This document shows, in pieces, positions 25,481 through 35,085 of a stretch of 64,000 nt of DNA. The stretch lies in NCBI GenBank assembly GCA_026399755.1, contig JAPLQI010000016.1, positions 57,227 to 121,226 of the forward strand. Reading direction: 5' to 3'. Source of the stretch: Pseudomonadota bacterium (GTDB lineage Bacteria; Pseudomonadota; Gammaproteobacteria; Burkholderiales; Chitinibacteraceae). Below the pieces are notes generated by a model. That model was given only the letters and a program-made list of their open reading frames with translations, had not been told where the DNA came from and searched no databases. The number at the start of each line of letters is the position of its first letter. Position 1 is the first letter of the stretch. A program made the translations under genes and the position numbers.

Positions 25481-26461
25481 ATGATGCGTCTTACACATAT
25501 TGTTGCGGTGATTAGCTTGGCTTTTGCGGCTCATGCACAGGCGGGAATTGTTGATTTTGGTGTTGCCAATGGCTATAGCGGTTTTTTCTTTGGCAATGTG
25601 AATGCGGCGGCTGACGTTGAAGGGCGTTTGGCTGTAGGGGGAAATTTAACCTCTGGTTTTGATGTGGGCTATCGCAATCCATATGGCTCGACTGCGCCTT
25701 CCTTAGTGGTGCAAGGGAATGTAACTATGGCTAATGGCTCTATTTATAACGGGCCGGTTAAGAAGATGGATACGAATGCTTCAATTGGGCCAGTTATTGC
25801 AGCAGAGCCACTGAATCGCGGTGATTTAGTTTATGGGGGGTCTTTAGCTGCAGTAGATTGGCGATATGCGACTGCAACAAAAAATGCTAGTTTTATTGAT
25901 TTTGCAGCAGCCAAAACACAATTGAGTGGCCTATCCGCTCAACTGGCTGGGCAGACCCAAGTAGGGAGCTGGACAAGCAGCACTGCAGGCGTGGTGCTGA
26001 CAGGCGACGGTAAGTCGGATGTGCAGGTCTTTAATCTAGGCAATACGGCATTGCAGAATATTTCGCTGAAGAATATTAAGGCAGGCGCAAATATTGTGAT
26101 TAATAGTAGCTTAAGCGATGTTGTATTTTCAGGTGGCTTAGGTGGTGATAAAGCGGATTCTACGGATGAATTAGCACGGTTTCGTGACCGCATTATCTAT
26201 AACCTTAGTCACGCAAAGACTGTAAATGTGAGCACTTTCCTAAATGGGAGCGTACTTGCAGTAAACGCCGATGTAGTTGGTTCCGCTCATCTTGAAGGTA
26301 CGCTGATTGCAAATTCATTAAGTGCTGGTGCAAATGGTAAGCTTGAATTAGGTTACGAGCCTTATAAAGGCAGCGTAAGCCCTGTGCCCGAACCAGAAAC
26401 CTATGCGCTGATGGGCTTGGGTTTGGTTGGCTTAGTGATGCGTCGCCGTAGCAAAAAATAA
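25481..26461 (+). CDS. Choice-of-anchor A family PEP-CTERM protein
   Basis: 326 aa exported protein. Signal peptide MMRLTHIVAVISLAFAAHAQA, then the choice-of-anchor A domain (NGYSGFFFGNVNAAADVEGRLAVGGNL ... GSVLAVNADVVGSAHLEGTLIANSL). The C-terminus is a complete sorting signal: VPEPETYALMGLGLVGLVMRR plus basic tail. PEP-CTERM proteins are cut by exosortase (EpsH/XrtA type) and usually go with exopolysaccharide/biofilm loci; no exosortase is in this window. ATG 25484 is an equally good start. Confidence 0.93.
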   Translation: MMRLTHIVAVISLAFAAHAQAGIVDFGVANGYSGFFFGNVNAAADVEGRLAVGGNLTSGFDVGYRNPYGSTAPSLVVQGNVTMANGSIYNGPVKKMDTNASIGPVIAAEPLNRGDLVYGGSLAAVDWRYATATKNASFIDFAAAKTQLSGLSAQLAGQTQVGSWTSSTAGVVLTGDGKSDVQVFNLGNTALQNISLKNIKAGANIVINSSLSDVVFSGGLGGDKADSTDELARFRDRIIYNLSHAKTVNVSTFLNGSVLAVNADVVGSAHLEGTLIANSLSAGANGKLELGYEPYKGSVSPVPEPETYALMGLGLVGLVMRRRSKK

Positions 26462-26474
26462 TTGAGTACTAAAT

Positions 26475-26509
26475 AAAAAACGGGGAAGCCAAAGCTTCCC
26501 CGTTTTTTT
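26475..26509 (+). terminator. Rho-independent terminator of the PEP-CTERM gene
   Basis: AAAAAACGGGGAAG-CCAAAG-CTTCCCCGTTTTTTT, symmetric, so potentially bidirectional. Confidence 0.92.
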
Positions 26510-26520
26510 ATGCATTTTTT

Positions 26521-26592
26521 TGTAGGGCGGGTGAAACCCGCCAGACTTTGGTATGAAATATTCCGAAATCGGCGGGTTTCTCCCGCCCTACG
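26521..26592. repeat. REP-like palindrome, long-loop subtype (B)
   Basis: TGTAGGGCGGGTGAAACCCG and its inverse with loop CAGACTTTGGTATGAAATATTCCGAAATC; between the convergent 3' ends of the PEP-CTERM and metK genes. Confidence 0.85.
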
Positions 26593-26605
26593 AATGGTGC
26601 AAAGC

Positions 26606-27772
26606 TTATAAGCCCGCCGCAGCTCGCAGGATCTCGACTTTATCTGTGCGTTCCCACGAGAAGTCTGGTTCTTCGCGGCCAAAGTGACCATAAGCTGCTG
26701 TACGTGTGTAAACCGGGCGCAGTAGATCTAGCATTTGGATAATGCCTTTTGGGCGTAAATCGAAGTGCTGTTTGATCAGCTCAACAATTTCGTGCTCAGG
26801 CAATTTACCTGTGCCCCATGTATCCACCATGATCGATACCGGTTGTGCCACGCCAATTGCGTAGGACACTTGCACCAAGCATTGCTTGGCGATGCCAGCG
26901 GCAACGATGTTCTTAGCTACATAACGGCCAGCGTAAGCGGCTGAGCGGTCTACCTTAGATGGATCCTTACCCGAGAATGCGCCGCCGCCGTGTGGTGCTG
27001 CACCACCGTAGGTATCGACAATAATTTTACGACCAGTTAAGCCGCAATCGCCCATCGGGCCACCGATCACAAAACGGCCAGTTGGGTTGATCAGGTATTT
27101 GGTGTTGTGTAGCAGCTCAGGTGGAATCACTGGCTTGATGATTTCTTCGATCACGGCTTCAGACAACTGAGCGTGGCTGACATCAGGGTGGTGCTGGGTC
27201 GACAGCACGATGGTGTCGATACCAATCGCCATGCCGGTGTCTTTATCGTAGCGAACCGTGACTTGCGATTTTGCATCTGGGCGCAGCCAAGGCAGGCGGC
27301 CATCTTTGCGAACTTCAGACTGGCGCTGCATCAGGCGGTGCGAGTAGTAAATCGGCATAGGCATCAGCTGCGGTGTTTCATCGCAAGCATAGCCAAACAT
27401 CAGGCCTTGATCACCAGCGCCTTGGTCTAAATCTAAGCCTTGGCCTTCGTTTACACCTTGGGCGATGTCTGGGCTTTGCTTGTCATAAGCCACCAGCACG
27501 GCGCAGGTTTTGTAATCAAAGCCAATATCGCTATGGTCGTAGCCAATGCGCTTGATGGTATCGCGGGCAATTTGAATATAATCAACATTGGCATGAGTGG
27601 TAATTTCACCAGCAAGCACCACAAGGCCCGTATTGACCAGTGTTTCTGCGGCAACGCGAGCATGCTTATCTTGCGTCAGAATGGCGTCAAGGATGGAATC
27701 AGATATCTGATCCGCTACCTTATCTGGGTGGCCTTCAGATACCGATTCAGAGGTAAAGAGGAATTCTTTCAT
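26606..27772 (-). CDS. metK: S-adenosylmethionine synthetase
   Basis: Makes SAM from methionine and ATP. 388 aa, the standard bacterial length. Motifs: [20 protein letters not shown] (ATP site), [38 protein letters not shown] and [19 protein letters not shown]. The 68-bp divergent gap to the acyltransferase gene is too short for a known SAM riboswitch and none is seen. Confidence 0.98.
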   Translation of the reverse strand: MKEFLFTSESVSEGHPDKVADQISDSILDAILTQDKHARVAAETLVNTGLVVLAGEITTHANVDYIQIARDTIKRIGYDHSDIGFDYKTCAVLVAYDKQSPDIAQGVNEGQGLDLDQGAGDQGLMFGYACDETPQLMPMPIYYSHRLMQRQSEVRKDGRLPWLRPDAKSQVTVRYDKDTGMAIGIDTIVLSTQHHPDVSHAQLSEAVIEEIIKPVIPPELLHNTKYLINPTGRFVIGGPMGDCGLTGRKIIVDTYGGAAPHGGGAFSGKDPSKVDRSAAYAGRYVAKNIVAAGIAKQCLVQVSYAIGVAQPVSIMVDTWGTGKLPEHEIVELIKQHFDLRPKGIIQMLDLLRPVYTRTAAYGHFGREEPDFSWERTDKVEILRAAAGL

Positions 27773-27840
27773 TATTGTTTCCCTGTCAATGAGGGGCTTA
27801 GCAGCCTATTTTGCCGGTAGAATCCGGGGCTGGCCCTTGA

Positions 27841-28725
27841 ATGCGTAAAAACCTGATGCTGCTGCTAAAACCTTTTGCTTACTTGCCCCTGTGGCTATTT
27901 CATGGCCTTGGGGCCTTGCTAGGCTGGCTGGCTTGGCTGTTATCGCCACGCTACAGACAGCGTTTGGCTGCCAACTTGCAGCAGTCGGGTATTGCGCAAA
28001 ACGGGGCAGATTATAAGCGATTGCACCGCCTAAGTGTGAGTGCCCATGGCATGGGGGCTATAGAACTTTTACCAGCTTGGCTTAGAACGCCAGAGCAGGT
28101 TGGCCGTTGGGTGAAGGAGCGCGACGGTTGGGAGCATGTTGAAGCCGCCTTGCAAAGTGGTCGACCCATGATGTTTGTTTCCCCGCACCTTGGTGGAATC
28201 GAGGTCTGTGGTGTTTATATAAGCACACAGATTCCCTGCGTGCTGGCCGCTTTATACCGCCCTCCCAAACTTAAATGGCTAGAGCCGCTGATGGTGACAG
28301 GTCGAAACCGCGCTAATGGCCGCGCCGCACCCGCGAATGCTAGTGGCGTAAAGATCTTACTGCGCACCTTAAAAGAGAAGCAAGCCATTTATATGCTTCC
28401 AGATCAGGCTCCAGGTGCAGGGGAGGGAGCTTGGGCCCCATTCTTTGGTAAGCTTGCTTACACCATGACCCTGTTACCCCGTTTAAGTAAATCCACCCAA
28501 CCGGTGATCTTGATGTGTTTTGCCGAGCGCTTATCTTGGGGCCGTGGTTTTAAAATGCATTTCGCCCCGCTTGATGAAGCCTTTGGAGGCGATGCACAGG
28601 CTGATGCGACGATATTGAACCGCAACGTAGAAGCCATGATCCGCCTTGCCCCTAGCCAGTATTTATGGAGCTATAACCGTTATAAGCGCCCAGCAGGCGC
28701 TCCATTGCCGGATGGGGAGGGCTAG
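27841..28725 (+). CDS. Lipid A biosynthesis acyltransferase, LpxL/LpxM family (first copy)
   Basis: 294 aa inner-membrane acyltransferase that adds a secondary acyl chain to Kdo-lipid A. N-terminal membrane helix (PLWLFHGLGALLGWLAWLLS), catalytic HX4(D/E) motif in FVSPHLGGIEV, LYRPPKL, MLPDQAPGAGEGAWAPFFGKLAYT (the conserved PDQ..G....PFFG block). It is adjacent to metK, as in many betaproteobacteria. A second family member follows after a repeat element. Confidence 0.93.
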   Translation: MRKNLMLLLKPFAYLPLWLFHGLGALLGWLAWLLSPRYRQRLAANLQQSGIAQNGADYKRLHRLSVSAHGMGAIELLPAWLRTPEQVGRWVKERDGWEHVEAALQSGRPMMFVSPHLGGIEVCGVYISTQIPCVLAALYRPPKLKWLEPLMVTGRNRANGRAAPANASGVKILLRTLKEKQAIYMLPDQAPGAGEGAWAPFFGKLAYTMTLLPRLSKSTQPVILMCFAERLSWGRGFKMHFAPLDEAFGGDAQADATILNRNVEAMIRLAPSQYLWSYNRYKRPAGAPLPDGEG

Positions 28726-28754
28726 TACAGGTCTGTTGAAGTTGTTCCCCATGC

Positions 28755-28880
28755 AAAACCCAAATCTTAAACCACGGAGGAAAAAGAGAACTCGGAGGAG
28801 CACGGAGAAAAGCATACGCAAGGTTTGCTCCGTGAAACTCCGTGTTCTCTGGGACCTCCGAGTTTCAAGATTTGGGTTTT
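28755..28880. repeat. CCACGGAG inverted-repeat element, copy 3
   Basis: AAAACCCAAATCTTAAACCA and inverse CAAGATTTGGGTTTT, with paired CACGGAG/CTCCGTG motifs inside; between the two acyltransferase genes. Confidence 0.8.
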
Positions 28881-29007
28881 ATGCTGAGGTGAAGTTTCCG
28901 CTCTTGTTGTTTTACTCGCCATTTCCCTTACAAAATTCACCGTCTTTACCTAGGTGAGTTTGCGTGATTTTACTTTCAAATGTGTTGTTTTTATCTTTCA
29001 GGTCGCT

Positions 29008-29871
29008 ATGATTTATCGTTTTTTGCTTCTTCTATTTTGGTGTTTAAGTTGCTTGCCACAGTGGCTGTTGCGCGGCTTTGGGGCGGTGTTGGGCTCTTTA
29101 TTGTATATCGCAGTAAAAAGTCGCCGCAAAATTGGGCTGGCCAATTTAAAACTGTGCTTTCCCGAGTGGGCTACTGGCCAGCATGAAGTGATACTTAAGC
29201 AGCATTATCGTGAGTTTTGCACCTGCATTTTTCTCTATAGCAAATTATGGTTTGGCACTCAGGCGCAGATTGAAAAACTGGTTCGGCGCGAGGGGGTGGA
29301 GCATTTCTCTGCGGTAGAAGACCAGAATATTATTCTGCTGGCACCGCATTTTTTAGGGCTGGATTTTGGGGGCACTCGGCATATGGTGGATCATCGCGGC
29401 GCAACGATGTATTCCTCCGCGCATGATAATGCCTTTGATTTGTTGCTCTTACGGGGGCGTGGTCGCTTTAATGAGCCGCTACTAGTTAAGCGCAGCGAAG
29501 GGATCCGCGGTATTTTGCGGGCGATTAAGCAGGGTGTCTGTTTCTATTATTTGCCAGATCAAGATTTAGGGCCGCGAGAATCTATATTCGCCCCATTCTT
29601 TGGTATTCAAACCGCCACCGTGCCGGGTTTATCTCGCCTAGCCTTGATGGGGAAGGCTAGAGTTGTGCCTATGATTACTACGCTGGAAAAAGATTGCTTT
29701 GTAAGCCGTTATTACCCCGCTTGGGAAAACTTCCCTAGCGATGATGTACTCGCAGATACCACAAGAATGAATGCTTTCATTGAAGAGCGGGTGCGTGAGC
29801 ATCCATCACAATACTACTGGCTGCACCGCCGCTTTAAAACCCGCCCTGAGGGGGAGGAGAGTTTGTATTAA
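29008..29871 (+). CDS. Lipid A biosynthesis acyltransferase, LpxL/LpxM family (second copy)
   Basis: 287 aa from MIYRFLLLLFWCLSCLPQWL. An in-frame GTG at 28954 is possible, but ATG 29008 gives the family N-terminus and has AGG just upstream. Catalytic HX4D is present in LAPHFLGLDFGG; also YLPDQDLGPRESIFAPFFG and MITTLEKDCFVSRYYPAW. Clearly diverged from the neighbouring copy, so the two probably add the two secondary acyl chains (LpxL- and LpxM-like roles). Which is which cannot be assigned. Confidence 0.92.
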   Translation: MIYRFLLLLFWCLSCLPQWLLRGFGAVLGSLLYIAVKSRRKIGLANLKLCFPEWATGQHEVILKQHYREFCTCIFLYSKLWFGTQAQIEKLVRREGVEHFSAVEDQNIILLAPHFLGLDFGGTRHMVDHRGATMYSSAHDNAFDLLLLRGRGRFNEPLLVKRSEGIRGILRAIKQGVCFYYLPDQDLGPRESIFAPFFGIQTATVPGLSRLALMGKARVVPMITTLEKDCFVSRYYPAWENFPSDDVLADTTRMNAFIEERVREHPSQYYWLHRRFKTRPEGEESLY

Positions 29872-29884
29872 AGCTTAGGGTGGG

Positions 29885-30230
29885 GAAAGTCCCATATGTG
29901 CTAAGCAAGTTATTTTTTATTAGCAAACAGCGAACATACACAATTACCACGCTCTCCGCATAGGGCTTTTAAAGTCCCCTTGAAACACGCCGTAGCGAGG
30001 AACAAGCGGGGCGGGGTTTCGGCAAGGGAGCGAGGCAGCGAGGCAATCCCGCCCGCCGCCGACTCGATTGTCCGCAGCGCAGGGGCCTTCGTGTTTCGTG
30101 GGGCGGCCTTCTTTGGCTTCGTTTCTTGGCCGCGCAAGAAAGGAAGGTCCAGAGGGACGCCCGCACCTAAATCAACGTGCCGAAGGCACTAAAAACGTCT
30201 TTTTGACTTTGGTTAGCGCGCATGGAGTGA
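29885..30230. repeat. Dispersed repeat of about 340 bp, copy 1
   Basis: From TGGGGAAAGTCCCATATGTG to about GGTTAGCGCGCAT. It shares a core (GAAACACGCC..., GGGGCGGGGTTTCGGCAAG..., GACTCGATTGTCCGCAGCG...) with 50738-51077 at high identity. Several overlapping short open frames occur in it on both strands, with no consistent start or ribosome binding site. A half REP (TTTCTCCCGCCCTAC) follows at 30262-30277. It fills the 415-bp gap between the acyltransferase and ptsI genes. Confidence 0.8.
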
Positions 30231-30286
30231 AGTCTACGAGCTAGGCTGAAAAGTACGCAGGTTTCTCCCGCCCTACAAAATAAGAC

Positions 30287-32017
30287 CTAGCTCTGATGCA
30301 ACTGCTGCAATAGCTCACGCAGGCATTGGCTATCTTCTGCGACGAGCATTTGCTCTACCAATGGCGTAATTTTATGCATTTCGCCGGTAAGGATTTCCTG
30401 TTTTACCTTGAGCAGCTGAATCGGCAGCATAGAGAATCGCCTTAGCCCAAGGCCTAGCAATAGCCGTGTTAGCGCTGGGTCTCCTGCCATTTCCCCACAC
30501 ATCGATACCGGCTTGCCCAGACGATTGGCCGTGCTAATCACATGGTGCAGCAGTTGAATCACGGCAGGATGCAGCGGGTCATACAGGTGCGAAACCGCAT
30601 CGTCGTTACGATCTACGGCTAGTGTGTATTGGATTAAATCGTTGGTGCCAATTGAGATGAAATCGAGATGCGCCAAAAATTGTGCGACTTGCACTGCGGC
30701 GGCGGGCACTTCAATCATACCGCCTAGCTCAATGTTTTCATCAAAAGCTACACCGGCATCTTTAAGCTGAGCTTTGGCTTCTTCTAAATGCTTACGCGTT
30801 TGCCGCACTTCACCCACATAAGAGAGCATGGGCAGCAGTAGCTTAATCTTGCCATAGGCTGACGCGCGTAACAGGGCGCGTAGCTGGGTGCGGAACATTT
30901 GCGGCTCGGCCATGCAGAGGCGAATGCCGGTTAGCCCCAGTGCAGGGTTGGGGGTTTCGCGCTCTTGTTGCCACTTGGGGATTTTATCTTTGCCCAAATC
31001 AACGGTACGAATAATCACCGGCTGGCCTTTCATGGCCTCGGCGACTTGTTTGTAGGCGAGGAACTGCTCTTCTTCTGTCGGTAAATCTGATTCAGACAAA
31101 AATAAGAATTCTGAGCGGAATAAGCCTACGCCGGTAGCACCATTTTCTATCGATAAGATACAGTCGTCTGGCACTTCAATATTGGCAAATAGCTCAATCT
31201 CTTCGCCGTCTTTGGTTATGGGCTTGCGGGTACGAATATCCTGTAATGCATGCTGCTTTTTAAGCCAGTCTGCCTGGATGAGACGGTATTCTTTGAGGAT
31301 GACTTCATCGGGATCGATGATCACCACACCGGTAATCCCATCGACAATAATCAACTCGTCTTCACGAATTAACTCGCGGGCGTGGCGCAGAGCCAGTACC
31401 GATGGCAGATCTAAGCTGCGGGCTAAAATCGCCGTGTGTGAAGTGGGGCCTCCGACATCGGTGATAAAGGCGAGGTAGGCCGTATCTTTAAACAGCACCA
31501 TATCGGCAGGGCTAAGATCATGCGCTACCAGAATGCAGTCGGGGGCGATTTCAGCGAGGGGATGGGAGTGGGTTTCGTGGCCAGCCAGCGTTTTAAATAC
31601 CCGCTCAACTACTTGAATCACATCGGTGCGACGCTCTCTGAGGTATTCATCTTCGATTTCGTCAAACTGGGCGAGTAGCACTTCGAGTTGCTGCTTGAGT
31701 GCCCAATCGGCATTGCAGTGTTGCTGTTCAATCAAATGCCGAGGCTCTTTGGAGAGCATGGGATCGTTAAGCAGCATGATGTGCAAGGACAGAAACGCAC
31801 CCAGCTCGGCAGGGGCGTTTTCAGGAATACTGCCCCAGAGCATTTCTAAAGACTTGCGGGTAACGCGAATAGCATCATCAAAACGGGCCAGTTCGGCGGG
31901 AATATCAGCGGCGGTCAGTTGATAGTGAGCAATTTCGATATCGGCATGAGATATAAGGTGAGCTTGCCCAATTGCAATCCCACCCCCAATGCCAATCCCT
32001 TGTAGCGTAATGCTCAT
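30287..32017 (-). CDS. ptsI: PTS enzyme I
   Basis: Phosphoenolpyruvate-protein phosphotransferase, 576 aa. It takes phosphate from PEP on His194 (DVGGPTSHTAILARS) and passes it to HPr. PEP-binding C-terminal barrel: GVGLFRSEFLF, RTVDLGKDK, GIRLCMAEPQMFRTQLRALLRAS, FISIGTNDLIQYTLAVDRND and VSMCGEMAGDP (active-site Cys). Last gene of the EIIA-ptsH-ptsI group. No sugar-specific EIIB or EIIC is present in the window. Confidence 0.97.
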   Translation of the reverse strand: MSITLQGIGIGGGIAIGQAHLISHADIEIAHYQLTAADIPAELARFDDAIRVTRKSLEMLWGSIPENAPAELGAFLSLHIMLLNDPMLSKEPRHLIEQQHCNADWALKQQLEVLLAQFDEIEDEYLRERRTDVIQVVERVFKTLAGHETHSHPLAEIAPDCILVAHDLSPADMVLFKDTAYLAFITDVGGPTSHTAILARSLDLPSVLALRHARELIREDELIIVDGITGVVIIDPDEVILKEYRLIQADWLKKQHALQDIRTRKPITKDGEEIELFANIEVPDDCILSIENGATGVGLFRSEFLFLSESDLPTEEEQFLAYKQVAEAMKGQPVIIRTVDLGKDKIPKWQQERETPNPALGLTGIRLCMAEPQMFRTQLRALLRASAYGKIKLLLPMLSYVGEVRQTRKHLEEAKAQLKDAGVAFDENIELGGMIEVPAAAVQVAQFLAHLDFISIGTNDLIQYTLAVDRNDDAVSHLYDPLHPAVIQLLHHVISTANRLGKPVSMCGEMAGDPALTRLLLGLGLRRFSMLPIQLLKVKQEILTGEMHKITPLVEQMLVAEDSQCLRELLQQLHQS

Positions 32018-32146
32018 AAACCTTCCTCTTTTGCCACCGTGCCGGTGATCGCTTCGTTATTTTAAGTACAAAATGGATCTGTCCTGATGAAGCGTTAGGG
32101 CTATTTTAGAATGAATATTCTGAAGCTTGTTTCTTTCAAATTGCTG

Positions 32147-32419
32147 TTACTCGCCTTCACCAAACTTATCTGCAATTAAAGCAGTAATGGCCGTCATTGC
32201 GGTATCTGCGTCGGGGCCGTTGTCGGTTTCTAGCAGAATTTTGCTACCTTTGCCTGCCGCTAGCATCATGACGCCCATAATTGACTTGGCATTCACGCGT
32301 TTTTGATTGCGGCTAAGCCAGACTTCGCACTGAAATTGGCTGGCTAGCTGAGTGAGCTTGCTGGATGCACGGGCATGTAAGCCCAATTTATTGATGATTT
32401 CTACTTCACTGATTGGCAT
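32147..32419 (-). CDS. ptsH: Phosphocarrier protein HPr
   Basis: 90 aa. Phosphorylatable His15 in GLHARASSKL; Ser46 in NAKSIMGVMMLAA, the site used by HPr kinase in species that have one. It relays phosphate between enzyme I and EIIA. A REP-like palindrome separates it from the EIIA gene upstream. Confidence 0.97.
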   Translation of the reverse strand: MPISEVEIINKLGLHARASSKLTQLASQFQCEVWLSRNQKRVNAKSIMGVMMLAAGKGSKILLETDNGPDADTAMTAITALIADKFGEGE

Positions 32420-32443
32420 ATCACTTATTCCTGAGCGCTGATT

Positions 32444-32514
32444 CGTAGGGCGGGTGCAACCCGCCGTTTTTTAATTTTTTAGGCATAAATCCGGCGGGTT
32501 TCACCCGCCCTACG
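32444..32514. repeat. REP-like palindrome, long-loop subtype (B), inside the pts operon
   Basis: CGTAGGGCGGGTGCAACCCG and its inverse; loop about 30 bases. It lies between the EIIA and ptsH genes, where a hairpin could stabilise or attenuate the operon mRNA. Confidence 0.85.
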
Positions 32515-32524
32515 CGATTGACTT

Positions 32525-32926
32525 TTACGTCTCTTGTTGGCTAGGCAGCATATATAGAACCCCCTCTAAGCCACCGGTAATGGCTTTGCTGACTACAACT
32601 TCTAGTGCTTGATGGCTATAGCTCAGTGTTCTAACCAACATCGGTAAGTTGACCCCCGCAATGGCTTCTACTTTGCCAGCGACCACTAAGCGCTGAGCCA
32701 CATTTGAAGGTGTGCCGCCGTAAATATCTGTGAGCAATAAAACGCCCGAGCCATCGTCTAGCTTACTAATCATTTCTCTGGCGCGCCGAACCACTTCGTC
32801 GGGCTCATCCGCTTTGCTGACAGAAAGTTGCAGCAAATTGGGCAGCTCTCGCGCCATGATATGTTGAGCACACGAGACTAAGGCTTCGCCTAAAGACACG
32901 TGAGTCACGATGATAATACCAACCAT
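32525..32926 (-). CDS. PTS EIIA component, mannose family
   Basis: 133 aa EIIA(Man)-type phosphoprotein with the N-terminal phospho-site His9 (GIIIVTHVSLGEAL) and the family block LLLTDIYGGTPSNVAQRL. In beta- and alphaproteobacteria this stand-alone EIIA usually forms an incomplete, regulatory PTS with HPr and enzyme I. Upstream lie apbE, gshB and gshA on the same strand, a conserved neighbourhood in the group. Confidence 0.93.
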   Translation of the reverse strand: MVGIIIVTHVSLGEALVSCAQHIMARELPNLLQLSVSKADEPDEVVRRAREMISKLDDGSGVLLLTDIYGGTPSNVAQRLVVAGKVEAIAGVNLPMLVRTLSYSHQALEVVVSKAITGGLEGVLYMLPSQQET

Positions 32927-33020
32927 ACCTTATTTGCCTTTGTTGGTGTAAGTTTGATGTTATAAATAAACAAGAAAGCAATGACTCTATAAATATACCG
33001 CTTTTTTCTTACATTAACAG

Positions 33021-34049
33021 CTAGCGTAAGCGGTAAATATGTACTGGAGGCTTAATCCATGTCAGCCGACGTTGTAAATCTGCTGTCACATAGACACTGC
33101 CATCATTACCTACGATCAGTACATCTTGCAATCCAAAACGTTTGGCATGGCGTAGTGTATTTCCTATGCCATCAATAAAAATCGGTTTAGTGGCCGCATC
33201 AGAGATGGCGCCTGCTTCTAGGCTTGGCGGTGCAATCACGGTTGCCGCTTCCATGGTTGTGGCGGGCTGGCCCGTACGCGGGTCGATTAAATGCGAGTAG
33301 CGTTTGCCTGCCACTTCAAAAAAACGTTGGTAATCGCCTGATGTACCAATCGCTTCGCCATCTCTTAAAGCGATTGTCGCCATTGCCTGCGGCTCTCTGG
33401 GGTGTTGTATGCCCACAATCCACGGTGTTTGATCTTTTTTGCCCAGCGCCAAGACATTGCCGCCGATATTAATCAGCGCGTTGTTCACTCGGTGTTTGCG
33501 TAAATAGGCCGCAGCTCTATCGAGTGCCCAGCCCTTAGCAAAGCCGCCGGTATCGATTTTTACTGCTGGATTACTACTGCTGACCGTGGTGGCGCCAAAA
33601 GTGAGATCGCTCATCTTTGGTTGGCTGGCCAGTAAATCGGCAATGGTTTCACTCTTGGGCAAAGTCGCGGCGTAAGTGTCTTTATGAAAGCCCCAAGCCT
33701 CAACCAAGCCGCCCATTGCCGGATTAAAAAGCTGCTCTGATCGATCTGCATACTGGCTGGCTTGCTTAAGCAGTGCAGCGGTTTCGGTATCGATCAGCGC
33801 GTCTTCACCCTTGGCAAAACTGGCGTTAATCCGAGTAATCTCTGATGGTAGCCAAGGATGTAAACGGGTATGAATGCGATCTAAATCGGTGAATACCGCT
33901 ACTGCATGTTTTTGTGCCACATCTTCGGGTAAGCCCCAGATAGAGATCTGTACCCGCGTACCAAATACATAGCTTTCTTGCTGATAAAGCGGAGCCCTGC
34001 TGCAAGCGCTTAATAGCAGCAGGGCCATCAGCAAGCAGAAACGGTTCAT
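33021..34049 (-). CDS. apbE: FAD:protein FMN transferase (ApbE)
   Basis: 342 aa lipoprotein; lipobox LLLLSAC near residue 16. Attaches FMN to threonine in flavoproteins such as Nqr/Rnf subunits. Motifs: [15 protein letters not shown] at the start, [19 protein letters not shown] and [30 protein letters not shown] and [10 protein letters not shown]. The start overlaps the gshB stop by 4 bases. The coupling of ApbE with glutathione genes is a neighbourhood habit of Neisseriales; a functional link is not known. Confidence 0.93.
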   Translation of the reverse strand: MNRFCLLMALLLLSACSRAPLYQQESYVFGTRVQISIWGLPEDVAQKHAVAVFTDLDRIHTRLHPWLPSEITRINASFAKGEDALIDTETAALLKQASQYADRSEQLFNPAMGGLVEAWGFHKDTYAATLPKSETIADLLASQPKMSDLTFGATTVSSSNPAVKIDTGGFAKGWALDRAAAYLRKHRVNNALINIGGNVLALGKKDQTPWIVGIQHPREPQAMATIALRDGEAIGTSGDYQRFFEVAGKRYSHLIDPRTGQPATTMEAATVIAPPSLEAGAISDAATKPIFIDGIGNTLRHAKRFGLQDVLIVGNDGSVYVTADLQRRLTWIKPPVHIYRLR

Positions 34050-34996
34050 TGCTTGGCGTGCTTTTCTAGAGCATCAATAAACAATCCCGCAACGTTAATC
34101 CCTGATTGTGCCGTGATCTCGGCAAAGCAAGTCGGGCTAGTGACATTCACCTCGGTAAGGTTCTCACCAATTACATCCAGCCCCACTAGCAGCAAGCCTT
34201 CCGCTGCAAGCTGCGGCCCCAGTGCCTCGGCAATTTCTCTATCTCTTGCAGTTAACGGCCTTGCCACACCGCTGCCGCCTGCCGCCAGATTGCCACGTGT
34301 TTCTCCAGCCTTGGGAATGCGCGCCAAGCACCAATCTACGGGCTTACCATCGATCAGCAGAATTCGCTTATCGCCTTCCGTAATCGCTGCAATATAGCGC
34401 TGCGCCATAATGGTTTGTGTGCCATTGGCTGTTAGCGTTTCGATAATCGAGCCTACATTCGGGTCGCTCTGTGTAAGGCGGAAAATCCCAGCGCCGCCCA
34501 TGCCATCGAGTGGCTTCAAAATAATATCGCCATGCTCAGCTAAAAATTCACGGATATCGGACTCTTGCTGACTGACCAAGGTAGGGGCGGTGAACTGGGG
34601 AAACTTTAAAATCGCCAGCTTTTCATTAAAGTCGCGCAGCGCTTGGCCACGGTTAAATACTTTTGCTCCCTGCGCTTCAGCCAGCGTAAGCAATTGGGTG
34701 GCGTAGAAGTATTGCTGATCAAATGGCGGATCTTTGCGCATGATTACGGCATCAAAGTCTTTCAACGCTGTAATCGCGGCATCGCCTTGGGTGTACCAAT
34801 CGTGGCCGCTTTGGGTGTCAGTAAAGTGCAACTGGGCAGCTTGGGCTTCAACTACGCCGTCTTTAATCCGCAGATGTTCAGCGCCGCAAGTAAACAGCAA
34901 ATGCCCCCGCAAATCCGCCTCGCGCATCATGGCGTAGCTGGTGTCTTTATAAATTTTTAAGCTAGCAAGCGGATCAAGCACGACAAGGATTTTCAT
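34046..34996 (-). CDS. gshB: Glutathione synthetase
   Basis: ATP-grasp ligase joining gamma-glutamylcysteine and glycine, 316 aa, usual length. Visible features: [20 protein letters not shown] at the N-terminus, [35 protein letters not shown] (ATP-grasp), [21 protein letters not shown] and [17 protein letters not shown]. Second gene of gshA-gshB-apbE, separated from gshA by a short repeat. Confidence 0.97.
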   Translation of the reverse strand: MKILVVLDPLASLKIYKDTSYAMMREADLRGHLLFTCGAEHLRIKDGVVEAQAAQLHFTDTQSGHDWYTQGDAAITALKDFDAVIMRKDPPFDQQYFYATQLLTLAEAQGAKVFNRGQALRDFNEKLAILKFPQFTAPTLVSQQESDIREFLAEHGDIILKPLDGMGGAGIFRLTQSDPNVGSIIETLTANGTQTIMAQRYIAAITEGDKRILLIDGKPVDWCLARIPKAGETRGNLAAGGSGVARPLTARDREIAEALGPQLAAEGLLLVGLDVIGENLTEVNVTSPTCFAEITAQSGINVAGLFIDALEKHAKQ

Positions 34997-35010
34997 AGCG
35001 GCCTTAATAT

Positions 35011-35074
35011 TGGGAGTCGGGAGTCGGGAGAAGAGAATCGGGTGTTGGTTTTACTCCCCACTCCCTACTCCCCA
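35011..35074. repeat. GGGAGTC tandem/inverted repeat between gshA and gshB
   Basis: GGGAGTCGGGAGTCGGGAG is followed by CTCCCCACTCCCTACTCCCC, giving a GC-rich hairpin inside the operon. Confidence 0.7.
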
Positions 35075-35085
35075 TCTTTTTAAAT

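Noticed and set aside
27773..27840. SAM riboswitch upstream of metK
   Set aside because: Only 68 bases divide metK from the divergent acyltransferase gene and no SAM aptamer consensus is visible.
29910..30192. Short Arg/Ala/Pro-rich frames in the 340-bp repeat (also 50750-51043)
   Set aside because: Overlapping frames on both strands, no start signals, present only because the repeat is GC-rich; treated as non-coding.
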